From: Bacillus mobilis
GTDB lineage: Bacteria > Bacillota > Bacilli > Bacillales > Bacillaceae_G
Assembly: GCF_001884045.1 (NCBI RefSeq)
Contig: NZ_MACF01000019.1
Location: 1 to 56,777 of the forward strand
Length of the DNA stretch: 56,777 nt
Direction of reading: 5' to 3'
Shown here piece after piece: positions 36,329 through 44,931 of this stretch. The position numbers were made by a program, and so were the translations under genes. The notes below the pieces were generated by a model. It had not been told where the DNA came from. It searched no databases and was given only the letters and a program-made list of their open reading frames with translations. The stretch's first letter is position 1, and each line of letters starts with the position of its first letter.

Positions 36329-37315
36329 ATGATTACATTAGAACAAAAGTTGGAGCAATACACACATACATATGGACAGTTAAAGGGAGAGCTAAAATGG
36401 AAAACGAGTGATTCTCGAACTGGAATGATGATTGCTGCTATGTATACAGGTAGTGATAAATTGTTTGATCTTGGACGTTTTTTAGAAATTAGTAGTTATA
36501 TTAAAAATCAAGTAGGGATGTTTTCATACTTAAAGTCTTATCATCGCTTTGTGGTGGCCGCAACATTAGATATTCACTTTACAGATTATAAGAAAGCTTT
36601 TCGGAAGTTTTTAGACTTATATGAACAATTGGTTGCTGGTGGTTTTAGCCGAAGTATATTTACTTATCTCGCAGCAGCTGTGCTTTTAACAGAAGAGAAT
36701 GAACAGCATGGCACGCACATTCAGCTTTCGATGCAAGTATATAAACGTATGAAAGAGGATCACCTTTTTCTTACAAGTGCAAACGATTACCCACTCGCGG
36801 TTTTACTAGCAGGACAATCAGAGAATGTAGAAACACTTATGGACCGTGTAGAACGTCTTTATCAGAAACTAGCGGAAGCGGGTTTGCGTAAGGGGAATGA
36901 CCTTCAATTTTTAAGTCATATTCTTTCACTAAAGAAAGATGCCCGTGAAGAAATGTTAGTTGCAACATGTACAAATATATGGAATTTGTTAAAACAAGAA
37001 AAAGTAAAAGTGAAACAGATGCATTATCCAGCAATCGGGCTACTAGCGTTACTTGAAGATGGAGAAAAAGAGATTCATGCTATTAAAGCGTTGATTGAAA
37101 AACTACAGGGGGAGAAATTATTCCGTTGGCAGACAGATGCGAATATTCTTATTGCCATTCAACTGTTCGTAAGTCAGAAAGGTGAGGAAAGTAAAGCTAC
37201 CAACACAGGTTTACAAACAATGATAGAAGTCCTCATACAAGCACAACAAGCAGCTATGATGGCAACGATTGCCGCTTCATCTGTAGCAACCTCTTCAGCT
37301 AGTAGTAGTTCATAA
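36329..37315 (+). CDS. DUF4003-family protein
   Basis: This 328-residue mostly helical protein matches, from memory, the uncharacterised DUF4003 family of Firmicutes. It opens with MITLEQKLEQYTHTYGQLKG and includes AAAVLLTEENEQHGT and SANDYPLAVLLAG. The C-terminus is odd: an Ala/Met-rich stretch (QQAAMMATIAASSVATSSA) ending in a run of serines. No catalytic motif is recognised. Sequence of this kind is seen next to glycine-rich or holin-like genes in related proteins, but no such partner is present here. AGGGGTG supports ATG 36329 rather than the upstream 36278. Confidence 0.82.
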   Translation: MITLEQKLEQYTHTYGQLKGELKWKTSDSRTGMMIAAMYTGSDKLFDLGRFLEISSYIKNQVGMFSYLKSYHRFVVAATLDIHFTDYKKAFRKFLDLYEQLVAGGFSRSIFTYLAAAVLLTEENEQHGTHIQLSMQVYKRMKEDHLFLTSANDYPLAVLLAGQSENVETLMDRVERLYQKLAEAGLRKGNDLQFLSHILSLKKDAREEMLVATCTNIWNLLKQEKVKVKQMHYPAIGLLALLEDGEKEIHAIKALIEKLQGEKLFRWQTDANILIAIQLFVSQKGEESKATNTGLQTMIEVLIQAQQAAMMATIAASSVATSSASSSS

Positions 37316-37346
37316 TGTGTAACTCCTTTAATAAGTAAGATAAAAA

Positions 37347-37376
37347 AGCCCATCACTTTCTCATGAGTGATGGGCT
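37347..37376. terminator. Bidirectional terminator
   Basis: AGCCCATCACT and AGTGATGGGCT form an 11-bp stem. The better U-tract is on the leftward strand (TTTTTTAT), serving the DUF817 gene. Confidence 0.85.
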
Positions 37377-37398
37377 AACTATTTTTACATAATCAGTA

Positions 37399-38163
37399 TT
37401 ATCTTTTCGACGCCTTCAAATGTTTAAGTTGTGTAACAATCATAATGCTAATAACAACGAGTAAAAACCATGAACTAATTTTGCTTAAGTGAACGAAATT
37501 CCACGCTTCCCGTTGATTTGGATATTGCCATGCTCCGAAAAATGTTGCGATGTTTTCCGCAATCCAAATAAAGAAACCAATAAGGAAAAAGGAGAGAACG
37601 AGTGGCATTGTATATGTAACGCCTCGTAATGAAAATTCTACAAATGTCCGAAAGAAAACGATGAATAATAGTAAAGTTAATACCCATCTAAAGTCATATA
37701 GAAAATGATGTGTGAAAAAATTAAAGTAAATCATTGCTCCTAGCGGTACGGCAAAAATAGCCCTCGGCCAATGGTGCATTTGTAAATGCAATCTTCTCCA
37801 CGCTTGGCATATGTAACTGGCAACACTTGCATACATAAAGCCACTGTAAAGCGGAACTCCAAAAACTTTTGAAAATGCCTCTTCAGGATAACTCCATGAA
37901 CCGAAATGTACTTTATATATTTCTAGTAGAAGGCCGATGAAGTGGAAGACAGTAATTACTTTTAGTTCGTCTTTCGTTTCAAGTCCAGTTTTGTACATAA
38001 TCCACTGCATAAGAAGACATACAATGAGTATGAAATCGTAGCGGTATAACCCTGGAATCGAAATGATTTTTGAAAGGGCTAGTGTTAAGAAAATAACGAC
38101 TGGGAATAAACAGGATAATGCTTGTTCATAAGTAAAATAGAGTAGTTGTTTTACATAAAACAT
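37399..38163 (-). CDS. DUF817 integral membrane protein (YoaT-like)
   Basis: This 254-residue protein has about seven to eight hydrophobic segments. HFHGSWSYPEEAFSKVFGVP-like and GFMYASVASYICQAWRRL segments, plus the C-terminal ENIATFFGAWQYPNQ, fit the DUF817 family, of which Bacillus subtilis YoaT is a member. The function is unknown, though conserved polar residues at the membrane face suggest an enzyme or carrier. GAAGGTG lies upstream of the ATG. It is divergent from the GNAT gene at 38423; the shared spacer holds an operator-like dyad. Confidence 0.83.
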   Translation of the reverse strand: MFYVKQLLYFTYEQALSCLFPVVIFLTLALSKIISIPGLYRYDFILIVCLLMQWIMYKTGLETKDELKVITVFHFIGLLLEIYKVHFGSWSYPEEAFSKVFGVPLYSGFMYASVASYICQAWRRLHLQMHHWPRAIFAVPLGAMIYFNFFTHHFLYDFRWVLTLLLFIVFFRTFVEFSLRGVTYTMPLVLSFFLIGFFIWIAENIATFFGAWQYPNQREAWNFVHLSKISSWFLLVVISIMIVTQLKHLKASKR

Positions 38164-38223
38164 GTTTTCACCTTCTATGAGTTCTTGTTTTGATTGAATA
38201 ATCTGAAGAATAATTTAGTATAC

Positions 38224-38250
38224 TATAGTTCTAAATGATAGAGAACTATA
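38224..38250. promoter_or_regulatory. Dyad and -10-like element upstream of the GNAT leader
   Basis: TATAGTTCT-N9-AGAACTATA is a perfect dyad. Its right end overlaps TATAAT at 38246-38251, a good -10 element for rightward transcription starting near 38258. No strong -35 is present, hinting at an activator or a repressor bound at the dyad. Confidence 0.45.
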
Positions 38251-38316
38251 ATTAGTTTGTTTGAAAAAATAAAAAAATGTAAAATGAAGTTAATTCAATG
38301 TAGAGGAGATGTGCCA

Positions 38317-38367
38317 ATGTCGGCGCTTATTGTAAGTATCCCGTTTATAAAGCAGTTTATGGAATAA
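38317..38367 (+). CDS. 16-aa leader peptide upstream of GNAT gene
   Basis: A short frame encodes MSALIVSIPFIKQFME. It is preceded by GAGGAG with eight bases to the ATG, a better initiation site than many genes here. It lies in the 5' untranslated region of the acetyltransferase, 55 bases upstream of its start. Codons 8-9 (ATC-CCG) sit inside the first of four alternating complementary segments. Size, position and hydrophobic composition resemble erm and cat leader peptides. I know of no described homologue. Confidence 0.55.
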   Translation: MSALIVSIPFIKQFME

Positions 38368-38416
38368 GGGGATAAATAGGTTAAAATAAGTATCCCCGTT
38401 ATTAAAAAAGGGGGAG
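38337..38416 (+). promoter_or_regulatory. Putative translational attenuator of the GNAT gene
   Basis: Four segments alternate: 1 = TATCCCGTTTAT (38337-38348, in the leader), 2 = ATAAGGGGATA (38364-38374), 3 = TATCCCCGTTATT (38391-38403), 4 = AGGGGGAG (38409-38416, the GNAT ribosome binding site). Segment 2 pairs with 1 (six base pairs plus extensions) or better with 3 (AATAAGGGGATA with TATCCCC-g-TTATT). Segment 3 pairs alternatively with 4. A ribosome stalled on segment 1 would favour 2:3 and expose the GNAT start. This is inferred from base pairing alone. Confidence 0.5.
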
Positions 38417-38422
38417 TTTGAA

Positions 38423-38974
38423 ATGACAGTGAATCTTTTTCAAAATAAAACAATGAAATTAACAGCTATGAGAGAAGCAGATGCTGAAGTAATGGCTATG
38501 TGGCAAGAAGATAGTGAGTATGTAAGGAATGTAGATACAGATGTAGCATTTCCGCAATCGATACAAGAAATAGCGAGTGATGGGCTATTAAAGGGGCGAA
38601 GATCGAATAGTGTTGCTTTCATGGTAAGGACAGTTCAAGAAGATCGCTTAATTGGTTTTGTTGCAATTCATGGCATAGAGTGGAATAACAGAACGGGTTT
38701 ATTAGCAATTGGTATAGGAGATGCAAATGATAGAGGGAAAGGATATGGAAGAGAAGCGATCCATCTTATCTTAAAATATGCTTTCTATGAAATGAATTTA
38801 CACCGCGTTGGCCTCGATGTTATTTCTTATAATAAAGCTGCTATTGAGTTGTATAAAAAAATGGATTTTCAGATAGAAGGCTGTATGAGAGAAGCAGTTC
38901 AAAGGGATGGGAAGTGTTTTGATCGTATCATTATGGGGATATTGCGAGATGAGTGGATAGAGCTGCAAAAATAA
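38423..38974 (+). CDS. GNAT acetyltransferase behind a leader peptide
   Basis: This 183-residue RimJ/RimL-like acetyltransferase has IGIGDANDRGKGYGREAIHL as its acetyl-CoA-binding motif near residue 95 and NLHRVGLDVISYNKAAIELY in the C-terminal half. Enzymes of this group acetylate ribosomal proteins, polyamines or antibiotics. The ribosome binding site GGGGGAG lies six bases before the ATG and can be masked by an upstream CCCC segment. The regulated leader makes an inducible role against a ribosome-targeting drug the most interesting reading, but substrate evidence is lacking. Confidence 0.9.
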   Translation: MTVNLFQNKTMKLTAMREADAEVMAMWQEDSEYVRNVDTDVAFPQSIQEIASDGLLKGRRSNSVAFMVRTVQEDRLIGFVAIHGIEWNNRTGLLAIGIGDANDRGKGYGREAIHLILKYAFYEMNLHRVGLDVISYNKAAIELYKKMDFQIEGCMREAVQRDGKCFDRIIMGILRDEWIELQK

Positions 38975-39020
38975 AAATGGTGGTAACAAGTTAATTATTC
39001 ATACTATGAATAATTAACTG

Positions 39021-39062
39021 AAAAGGAAAACTAGGTAGGTACTAGTTTTCCTTTTTATTTTT
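39021..39062. terminator. Bidirectional terminator, GNAT and ABC operon
   Basis: AAAAGGAAAACTAG and CTAGTTTTCCTTTT pair around a 7-base loop, followed by TATTTTT. Just before it, at 38990-39018, lies a 29-bp palindrome (GTTAATTATTCATA, C, then its complement). Confidence 0.88.
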
Positions 39063-39066
39063 GGTA

Positions 39067-40365
39067 CTAATTATATGTTCTTATGAATAGTTTGTATCCT
39101 GTGAATAAAAGGGTACAGCCTAAAGCGAATGTTAATATTACTCCAGTTGAAAGATTAATAGAAGGATTAAAAACTAAAGTCGCTGTTTCGCCAGTTAGAA
39201 CACTGTGAATATTCACGTAAGTAAATGGATTGTAAGGAGAAGAGAAACTCTTCATTCCAATAAAAGCTATAATACCTACAAAAGACGTTGTAATACTTAG
39301 GCTTTTTAGTAAAAGCGATGAAATATAGTAAAAAGAATATAGAAAAAATGTGAGTACAACAGTTAGTAATAATACTTGTCCGAAGTAATTTTTCAAAGTG
39401 ATAAAGTGAAATTGATCTTTAATGGGATTTAAACTATTGTATTCACTGCCAAATGGATTAGGCTCTGATCCTTCGTATACAAGGACTGGATAATTGAAGC
39501 TCCCGACTCCTTTCGTAAAATAGCTACATAACAAAGGAATGAGTAGCATTAGTAAAACGAAAACAAGTGTAGAAAGGAATCCACTAAAATACTTCGTTAG
39601 AAATAATGATTTTCGTTTAATAGGCAAAGTATAGTAAAAATGCAAACCACGCTTCTTATTATTCATTTCAGAAGAAATATTATTTCCGAAAATAAAGCAC
39701 CCCAATAAAATGAGTACTGGTATATAGTAGTACTGGATTATTTGATATAAAAATAATGAGCCAGTTGTACCATAACGCATAGTGCTCTTTTTCCATTGAT
39801 CTAAGGCACTACCTGTAAATTGATCGTAAATTGTAAATAGGAAGGGGGTATAAGTAGTATTTTGAATAAATGGTTCAACTGTATTTTTTTTCAGTAATAA
39901 TAATTCTTCCAACGTTGCTCGTGCTGTAAATAAGGAAATATTTTGTTTCTCAATGACGAGAGGGAAAGAGTTAGTGCCTTTTGAGCTCTTAAACATAAAT
40001 TGTAACTGATTTATATTTTCTTCATATATGTCTTGCCAATTACCTTGAGAATAGTTCGTGATCCATTTGTTCTTCTTGGAAAGAGATTGCTGATATTCTT
40101 GAATAGCTAATTTACTTTCTGTGATTTTTTCAACATCGCCATTCTGTTCAGCTTCAATCTTTTGCAGTTCTAGTTCTTTTAAAGCCTGTTGCGAAATGTT
40201 AACGCTATATTGTGCAAATGATAAATTTCCACGCTGGATATCTTTCGCGACAGAATAATTTAAGAAATATAAACTACTAACGAAAAGAATAGAAGTTAAT
40301 AAAGCAATCCATGTTGTTTTTTTCTTGAAAGATTTTTTGAATTCAAATTGGAAGAGTTGCTTCAT
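39067..40365 (-). CDS. ABC exporter permease, second subunit
   Basis: This 432-residue ABC-2-type membrane subunit has one N-terminal hydrophobic segment (KKTTWIALLTSILFVSSLYFL), a large extracellular loop of about 170 residues, then five or six segments towards the C-terminus. The start at 40365 follows GCGAGGTG, one base after the stop of the preceding permease, so the two are translationally coupled. It is the last gene of a three-gene leftward operon. Large-loop ABC-2 permeases of this type often handle peptides, lantibiotics or lipids; nothing narrows the substrate. Confidence 0.87.
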   Translation of the reverse strand: MKQLFQFEFKKSFKKKTTWIALLTSILFVSSLYFLNYSVAKDIQRGNLSFAQYSVNISQQALKELELQKIEAEQNGDVEKITESKLAIQEYQQSLSKKNKWITNYSQGNWQDIYEENINQLQFMFKSSKGTNSFPLVIEKQNISLFTARATLEELLLLKKNTVEPFIQNTTYTPFLFTIYDQFTGSALDQWKKSTMRYGTTGSLFLYQIIQYYYIPVLILLGCFIFGNNISSEMNNKKRGLHFYYTLPIKRKSLFLTKYFSGFLSTLVFVLLMLLIPLLCSYFTKGVGSFNYPVLVYEGSEPNPFGSEYNSLNPIKDQFHFITLKNYFGQVLLLTVVLTFFLYSFYYISSLLLKSLSITTSFVGIIAFIGMKSFSSPYNPFTYVNIHSVLTGETATLVFNPSINLSTGVILTFALGCTLLFTGYKLFIRTYN

Positions 40366-40366
40366 A

Positions 40367-41464
40367 TTACACACCTCGCTTTCGATTCATGCATATGGCA
40401 CATAGTAAGAGCAAAAATGTACTTCCAATTAACACCACTGCACCTAATGGATAATATCCATTATTATCTAAAATGACGCGATCTATTTGTTGATAGGAAA
40501 GGGGGGATAGAAACGGATTAAAGCCGATTTTTGATAAAATGAAACCAATGCTCAAAATAAAAGTGAGAATTAAATATGTAACAAGAGTATTTCTTATCCA
40601 AAATCCAATGAGTACTAATAAGGAAATAGCTACAGTGGAATAAAATAGACTGTAAGTGAGAGCTGTTTTTAAGTATGTACCTGAACTAGTAATAGTTTCT
40701 GTTTTTGTGAAAAGCGGGTAATTAAAAATATTACCGGTAGATTTTCCGAATATTGTCGGTAGTATATAAGACAGTGAAAATACTAGTAAAATCCATAGGA
40801 GACTAACAACAAGTAAACTGAAAAATTTTATTAAGACATAGTGACTACGAGAAATAGGTAAAGTATAGGCTAACTTAATCGTATGGTCTTCAAATTCTTT
40901 CGTAATGACTGTACCTAGTAAGAATAGTAAAATAAAGAATCCTGGGGCATTGAGTAGTAGTGAAATTACTTTTTTCATAAATAGAGATGGTTGAATGGAA
41001 AGGTCAAGGTCTTCTTTTGGCAAACCTTGTTGTAATAAGTTTTCATTCAGTTGAATTGCTTTTTTCATATCTTTTTCGCTAGCTGAGAAACCTCCTTCTA
41101 CTTGTTGAAAGCGCATAGCTAAGTCATACACTTTCATTTCAGTCTGTAATTCATTTTTCCACTTGTTATCTTTTACTTCTTGTATAAGTTGATTTAAATG
41201 TTTTAATAGCGGAAGTCCAATCTCTAATCGAGATTCAATTTTTGCGTTAGGTCCTTTTTTTAATGAATCTTGATCTCCTGTAACTTGATTAAAAACTTCT
41301 GTTTCGTATTTGGAAAAAAATTCGATTTTTTTCATTTGGACTATGTCTTGTTTTAGTGCATTATGAAGAAATAACCCGCAGATGATTAGTATAGTAGCGA
41401 TGATTAAAGTAAAGAGAATGTTAGAGTAGAGCATTTTTTTTAGTTCGAATAGAAATATTTTCAT
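40367..41464 (-). CDS. ABC exporter permease, first subunit
   Basis: This 365-residue ABC-2-type permease has the same plan as its downstream partner: an N-terminal anchor (KMLYSNILFTLIIATILIIC), a charged extracellular loop of about 130 residues, then roughly five membrane segments. The motif FEDHTIKLAYTLPISRSHYV marks the cytoplasmic loop that contacts the ATPase. Its ATG overlaps the ATPase stop codon by four bases (ATGA). It probably forms a heterodimeric channel with the 39067 product. Confidence 0.87.
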   Translation of the reverse strand: MKIFLFELKKMLYSNILFTLIIATILIICGLFLHNALKQDIVQMKKIEFFSKYETEVFNQVTGDQDSLKKGPNAKIESRLEIGLPLLKHLNQLIQEVKDNKWKNELQTEMKVYDLAMRFQQVEGGFSASEKDMKKAIQLNENLLQQGLPKEDLDLSIQPSLFMKKVISLLLNAPGFFILLFLLGTVITKEFEDHTIKLAYTLPISRSHYVLIKFFSLLVVSLLWILLVFSLSYILPTIFGKSTGNIFNYPLFTKTETITSSGTYLKTALTYSLFYSTVAISLLVLIGFWIRNTLVTYLILTFILSIGFILSKIGFNPFLSPLSYQQIDRVILDNNGYYPLGAVVLIGSTFLLLLCAICMNRKRGV

Positions 41465-42348
41465 GTCGTATCACCACATACATGAAATACTTCTTCATAT
41501 CTTTTTTCAGAACCGATAACTTCTTTTTGAATATCAATAATATTAATGTTATGAGAATGAAATAGATTAATAAGGTCTTGGATGGTGTGGTGTTCTAATT
41601 GAATTCGAAGGCTTTTCTTAGTTAACACTGCTTGTACGTTTTCTTGTAATAAAACGTGTTGTGCGTGTTTTAAATCTGAAAAGAAGAAGTAATAATAAAT
41701 TTTTTCATACTTTGTCATATCCTCTTCTATTAATTTTCCATCTTTTAAAAAAAGAATCTTCTTTGTAACACGGTCAATTTCAGATAAATTATGAGAAGAA
41801 AGAATGATTGTTGTACTTTCTTCTACTAAGCGTAATAAAATATTTCTCATCAGTATCGCACTAGTTGGATCCAAACCATTTAGAGGTTCATCAAGGAACA
41901 TAAGCTTTGGTTTGTTTAAGATTGCCATCGCTAAGAGAAGGTGCTGTTTCATACCTAAGGAGTACTCTTTAATTTTCTTCTTCGCATAATTTCCCATTCC
42001 TACATATTTTACAACTTCATTCATGCGTTCTTTTGAAATTTTTTGCACATCACAAATGAATGCAAGATGGTCATAGCCGTTTAAATAGTCATATAGTACA
42101 GAATTGTCCTGTAAAAAAGAAACGTCTGTAAACACAGAAACATCTTTGTTAGATTTCCCGATCAATTCAATATTTCCAGATGTAGCTGGCAAAAGGTTAG
42201 TAACTACATTTAAAAAAGTAGTTTTACCAACACCGTTAGGACCAACTAAAGCCCAAATTCCTGGGGAGTTGATGGTGAGGTTAATGCCATCTAATATTTT
42301 TTTATGTTTGTAATTTTTTGATAAATTATTGATAGATAGAATAGTCAA
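41461..42348 (-). CDS. ABC exporter ATP-binding subunit
   Basis: This 295-residue ATPase shows Walker A GPNGVGKTT near residue 38, Q-loop SFLQDNS, signature YSLGMKQ near 135, Walker B LMFLDEP with the D-loop NGLDP, and the switch histidine in SSHNLSEID. The C-terminal 80 residues form the regulatory extension common in ABC-2 exporters. Initiation is at TTG 42348, supported by AAGGAGG eight bases upstream. It leads the three-gene operon. No two-component system or lantibiotic gene is next to it. Confidence 0.92.
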   Translation of the reverse strand: MTILSINNLSKNYKHKKILDGINLTINSPGIWALVGPNGVGKTTFLNVVTNLLPATSGNIELIGKSNKDVSVFTDVSFLQDNSVLYDYLNGYDHLAFICDVQKISKERMNEVVKYVGMGNYAKKKIKEYSLGMKQHLLLAMAILNKPKLMFLDEPLNGLDPTSAILMRNILLRLVEESTTIILSSHNLSEIDRVTKKILFLKDGKLIEEDMTKYEKIYYYFFFSDLKHAQHVLLQENVQAVLTKKSLRIQLEHHTIQDLINLFHSHNINIIDIQKEVIGSEKRYEEVFHVCGDTT

Positions 42349-42578
42349 CTAGAATTCCTCCTTTTTAATAAATTGGTATAAAATGTAATTGTGTAATTAA
42401 TTATAACTGAAAATTCAGATTTATAAAGAGGTATAGATATAAATTTAAGCTTTTTCTAAATCGCATTCTGAAATCTATTATGTGAATAATTTAGAAATGA
42501 GACTGTGAAGAAAGGAAAAAGAGCACTTGTTGGAGAATTTTTACAATGTGTGGATTAGAGAAAAAGGAGTTATGCAAA

Positions 42579-42806
42579 ATGAATTTAGAAAAAGCAAAAC
42601 CAGTAAATGAAGAAGTCGCTGAATTAAAGGAACTAATTAAAGAATTGCACGGAAGTGTACATCAACTGCAAAGTGAAGTGCAGCAACTAAGGCACGAAAG
42701 ACCGGTTGTTGAAGTGCGAAAGGGTGTTCAATTATCACCAACAATCATCGGACAAATTGGCGGTATGATATTAGGTGGGTTAGCAATTATCGGTATATTT
42801 TGGTGA
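42579..42806 (+). CDS. Small coiled-coil membrane protein, 75 aa
   Basis: Residues 5-45 form a heptad-like, Glu/Lys/Gln-rich helix (VAELKELIKELHGSVHQLQS), and residues 55-75 form one hydrophobic segment (IIGQIGGMILGGLAIIGIFW). It is thus a tail-anchored small protein with a cytoplasmic coiled coil, possibly a regulator or scaffold of a larger membrane protein. I do not recognise it. AAGGAG precedes ATG 42579. It is divergent from the ABC operon and has its own terminator. Confidence 0.75.
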   Translation: MNLEKAKPVNEEVAELKELIKELHGSVHQLQSEVQQLRHERPVVEVRKGVQLSPTIIGQIGGMILGGLAIIGIFW

Positions 42807-42809
42807 ACG

Positions 42810-42846
42810 AAAAAAGGTATGCAATTTAGAGTTGCATACCTTTTTT
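42810..42846 (+). terminator. Terminator of the 75-aa gene
   Basis: AAAAAAGGTATGCAA and TTGCATACCTTTTTT form a perfect 15-bp stem with a 7-base loop, four bases after the stop codon. Confidence 0.92.
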
Positions 42847-42867
42847 ATTGTCGTTATTTGTCGGTAA

Positions 42868-42961
42868 GTCGATATTCTCTGTCGAATCGTCGATATAATT
42901 AGAAAATCGTTGATATATTCGAAGAAACGATTGATATATTTTAAAAATAGTCGATATAATT
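42868..42961. repeat. Five helically phased TYGATAT repeats
   Basis: Copies of T(C/T)GATAT, mostly followed by A(T/A)T, begin at 42869, 42890, 42910, 42931 and 42951, so the spacings are 21, 20, 21 and 20 bases. Flanking bases are partly conserved too (AATCGTCGATATAATT against AATCGTTGATATATT). The array lies just past the ArsB/NhaD stop codon and the terminator of the small gene. Confidence 0.75.
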
Positions 42962-42977
42962 TCACGCACTATAACTT

Positions 42978-44303
42978 TTAGATTAAATAACGTAAATAAA
43001 TATAAGCGTGTGATAATAGTAATGCAATGATAGTTAAGGGTAAGCCAATTTTTAAGAAGTCCATATAAGAGAAAGCATGTCCTTCACGTTTTGCAATACC
43101 AGCAACGACTACGTTTGCGGATGCTCCGATTAATGTTCCGTTTCCGCCTAAGCAAGCTCCAAGTGAAAGCGCCCACCATAGTACTTCGATTTGCGGAGAG
43201 TCGACAGATAATCCGAGCCCTGTAGCTAAATCTTGAATAAGCGGGATCATCGTTGCGACAAAGGGGATATTGTCAATTGTCGCAGATGCGATGCCTGATA
43301 CCCACAAGATAAGTATCGCAGCGAAACCGATATCGCCATTTGTTACGTCGAGTACTTCTTTTGCAAGTGAAGAAATAAGTCCGATATCAATTAACCCGCC
43401 AACGAGAACGAATAGTCCGGCGAAGAAGAAAATGGTCACCCATTCAACGTGGGCAAATACATCTTCAATATCATGTTCCTTTACTCCAATTAGCATAAGA
43501 AGTGTAGCGCCTGTCATCGCGACAACGGCAGCGTCTACATGAATAACAGAATGGAGGATAAAGCCTAAAATAGTTAGTCCCAAAATCGTAATTGATTTTA
43601 AAAGGAGGCTTTGATCTTTAATGTAATCTTTTTCGTTTAATACCATAAGTTTTTCGATTTGCTCAGGTGTTGTTTTTAGTTTGTTGCGATACATAAAGTA
43701 AATAATGCCAAGTGTAACGATAGAAATAATGATTACGATTGGAGCTAAGTTTAGTAAAAAGGCATTAAAATCTAAATGCTTGTTTGCTGATCCAATCATA
43801 ATGTTCGGTGGGTCACCGATTAATGTTGCTGTTCCGCCTATATTTGAAAATAGTACTTCTGAAATCAAATAAGGAACAGGGTTTACTTTTAAAATACGTG
43901 TAATGGATAGTGTAACAGGTACGATTAATAACACGGTTGTTACGTTGTCCAAAAATGCTGATCCGACAGCAGTTAATAGGGATAGCAATAATAAAATGCG
44001 GATGGGTTTTCCACCAGCTGCTTTTGCCGCTTTAATGGCTACAAATTCAAATACGCCTGATTGACTCGTAATATGTACGAGAATCATCATCCCAATTAAA
44101 AGGGTGATCGTTTCCCATTGAATATGTGATGTGAAAGCGGTATGTAAATCTACAACTCCAAAAATCATCATAATAGCAGCACCGAATAGTGCGATTACAG
44201 CACGATTCAATTTCTCAGAAATAATAAATCCATACGTGATTAAAAATACGGCAATTGCAAAATAATATTGCCAATTTGCTACTTCATGTGCTGATTGTTC
44301 CAA
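42978..44303 (-). CDS. ArsB/NhaD-family ion transporter
   Basis: This 441-residue membrane protein has about eleven to twelve segments. The repeated family signatures are visible twice: FLDNVTTVLLIVPVT with NIGGTATLIGDPPNIMIG in the first half, and ATIDNIPFVATMIPL with CLGGNGTLIGASANVV in the second. The family includes arsenite and sodium/proton exchangers and dicarboxylate carriers. No ars genes are nearby, so sodium/proton or anion exchange is as likely as arsenite efflux. It is monocistronic; no terminator is seen after its stop, where the phased repeats lie. Confidence 0.9.
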   Translation of the reverse strand: MEQSAHEVANWQYYFAIAVFLITYGFIISEKLNRAVIALFGAAIMMIFGVVDLHTAFTSHIQWETITLLIGMMILVHITSQSGVFEFVAIKAAKAAGGKPIRILLLLSLLTAVGSAFLDNVTTVLLIVPVTLSITRILKVNPVPYLISEVLFSNIGGTATLIGDPPNIMIGSANKHLDFNAFLLNLAPIVIIISIVTLGIIYFMYRNKLKTTPEQIEKLMVLNEKDYIKDQSLLLKSITILGLTILGFILHSVIHVDAAVVAMTGATLLMLIGVKEHDIEDVFAHVEWVTIFFFAGLFVLVGGLIDIGLISSLAKEVLDVTNGDIGFAAILILWVSGIASATIDNIPFVATMIPLIQDLATGLGLSVDSPQIEVLWWALSLGACLGGNGTLIGASANVVVAGIAKREGHAFSYMDFLKIGLPLTIIALLLSHAYIYLRYLI

Positions 44304-44565
44304 TCATGTCACCTTCTTTAAAGTATGTATTCAATTGTCAAAATGTATCTCGCTGTATTCATACGGGATAAAATATATTGTAGCAAATTCAAAAAAGAAA
44401 GAAAACTATTTAACAAAGTGAAGGAAAAAATGATGATTTTACATATGATATAAAAAAATAAAGAAACACAGTGCAAATTATTAGGAAAAGTGGGCGCTGT
44501 CCTCTAATATAGAGATAGCAATTTACATTATTTTTGCGTAAAATGGTTTAAAGAGGTGAATTCCG

Positions 44566-44916
44566 ATGGAAATAGTAAAAGATAGTTCTCTTATTCAAAA
44601 TGAAATTGAACGTTTTGTAAATAAAGATGTATATATTCATTTAGAAACAACGAACGGAGCGTATGCGTCACACTTTAATGAAAAGATGATGACAGTTGGA
44701 GCATTCATTCGAAATGCAATTATTCGCTTTGAACGCGGGAAGATTACTGGAACGAATCCATACCGAGTTGGTTTGAAAATGGATCATGGTTGGGTATATG
44801 CAGAAGGTATTACGCACTGGGAAGTAGACGATAAAGAGCGTTTATTACTTGCAGGGCATGATAATCAAGGTCGCTTAGCAGTTGCACTTGAGTTAAGCTT
44901 AACACCATTTAAGTAA
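44566..44916 (+). CDS. yojF: YojF/DUF1806-family protein
   Basis: This 116-residue small soluble protein matches Bacillus YojF, which sits next to bshB2 in many genomes. It contains VYIHLETTNGAYAS and FERGKITGTNPYRVGLKMDHGW-type segments (split here as FERGKITGTNPYRVG and KMDHGWVYAEG). The reaction is unknown; the conserved pairing suggests a role in bacillithiol metabolism. AGAGGTG lies before the ATG. The gap to bshB2 is only 15 bases, so the two form an operon. Confidence 0.88.
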   Translation: MEIVKDSSLIQNEIERFVNKDVYIHLETTNGAYASHFNEKMMTVGAFIRNAIIRFERGKITGTNPYRVGLKMDHGWVYAEGITHWEVDDKERLLLAGHDNQGRLAVALELSLTPFK

Positions 44917-44931
44917 GAAGGAGGGAAACTT

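Noticed and set aside
38990-39018. 29-bp AT-rich palindrome before the GNAT/ABC terminator
   Set aside because: It is adjacent to a good terminator and downstream of both genes. It probably only adds to termination or is neutral, so it is not listed as an operator.
42780-42965. 61-codon minus-strand frame rich in Tyr-Ile-Asn repeats
   Set aside because: The repeats it encodes are the DNA-level TYGATAT array. There is no ribosome binding site, and it overlaps a terminator and another gene's end.
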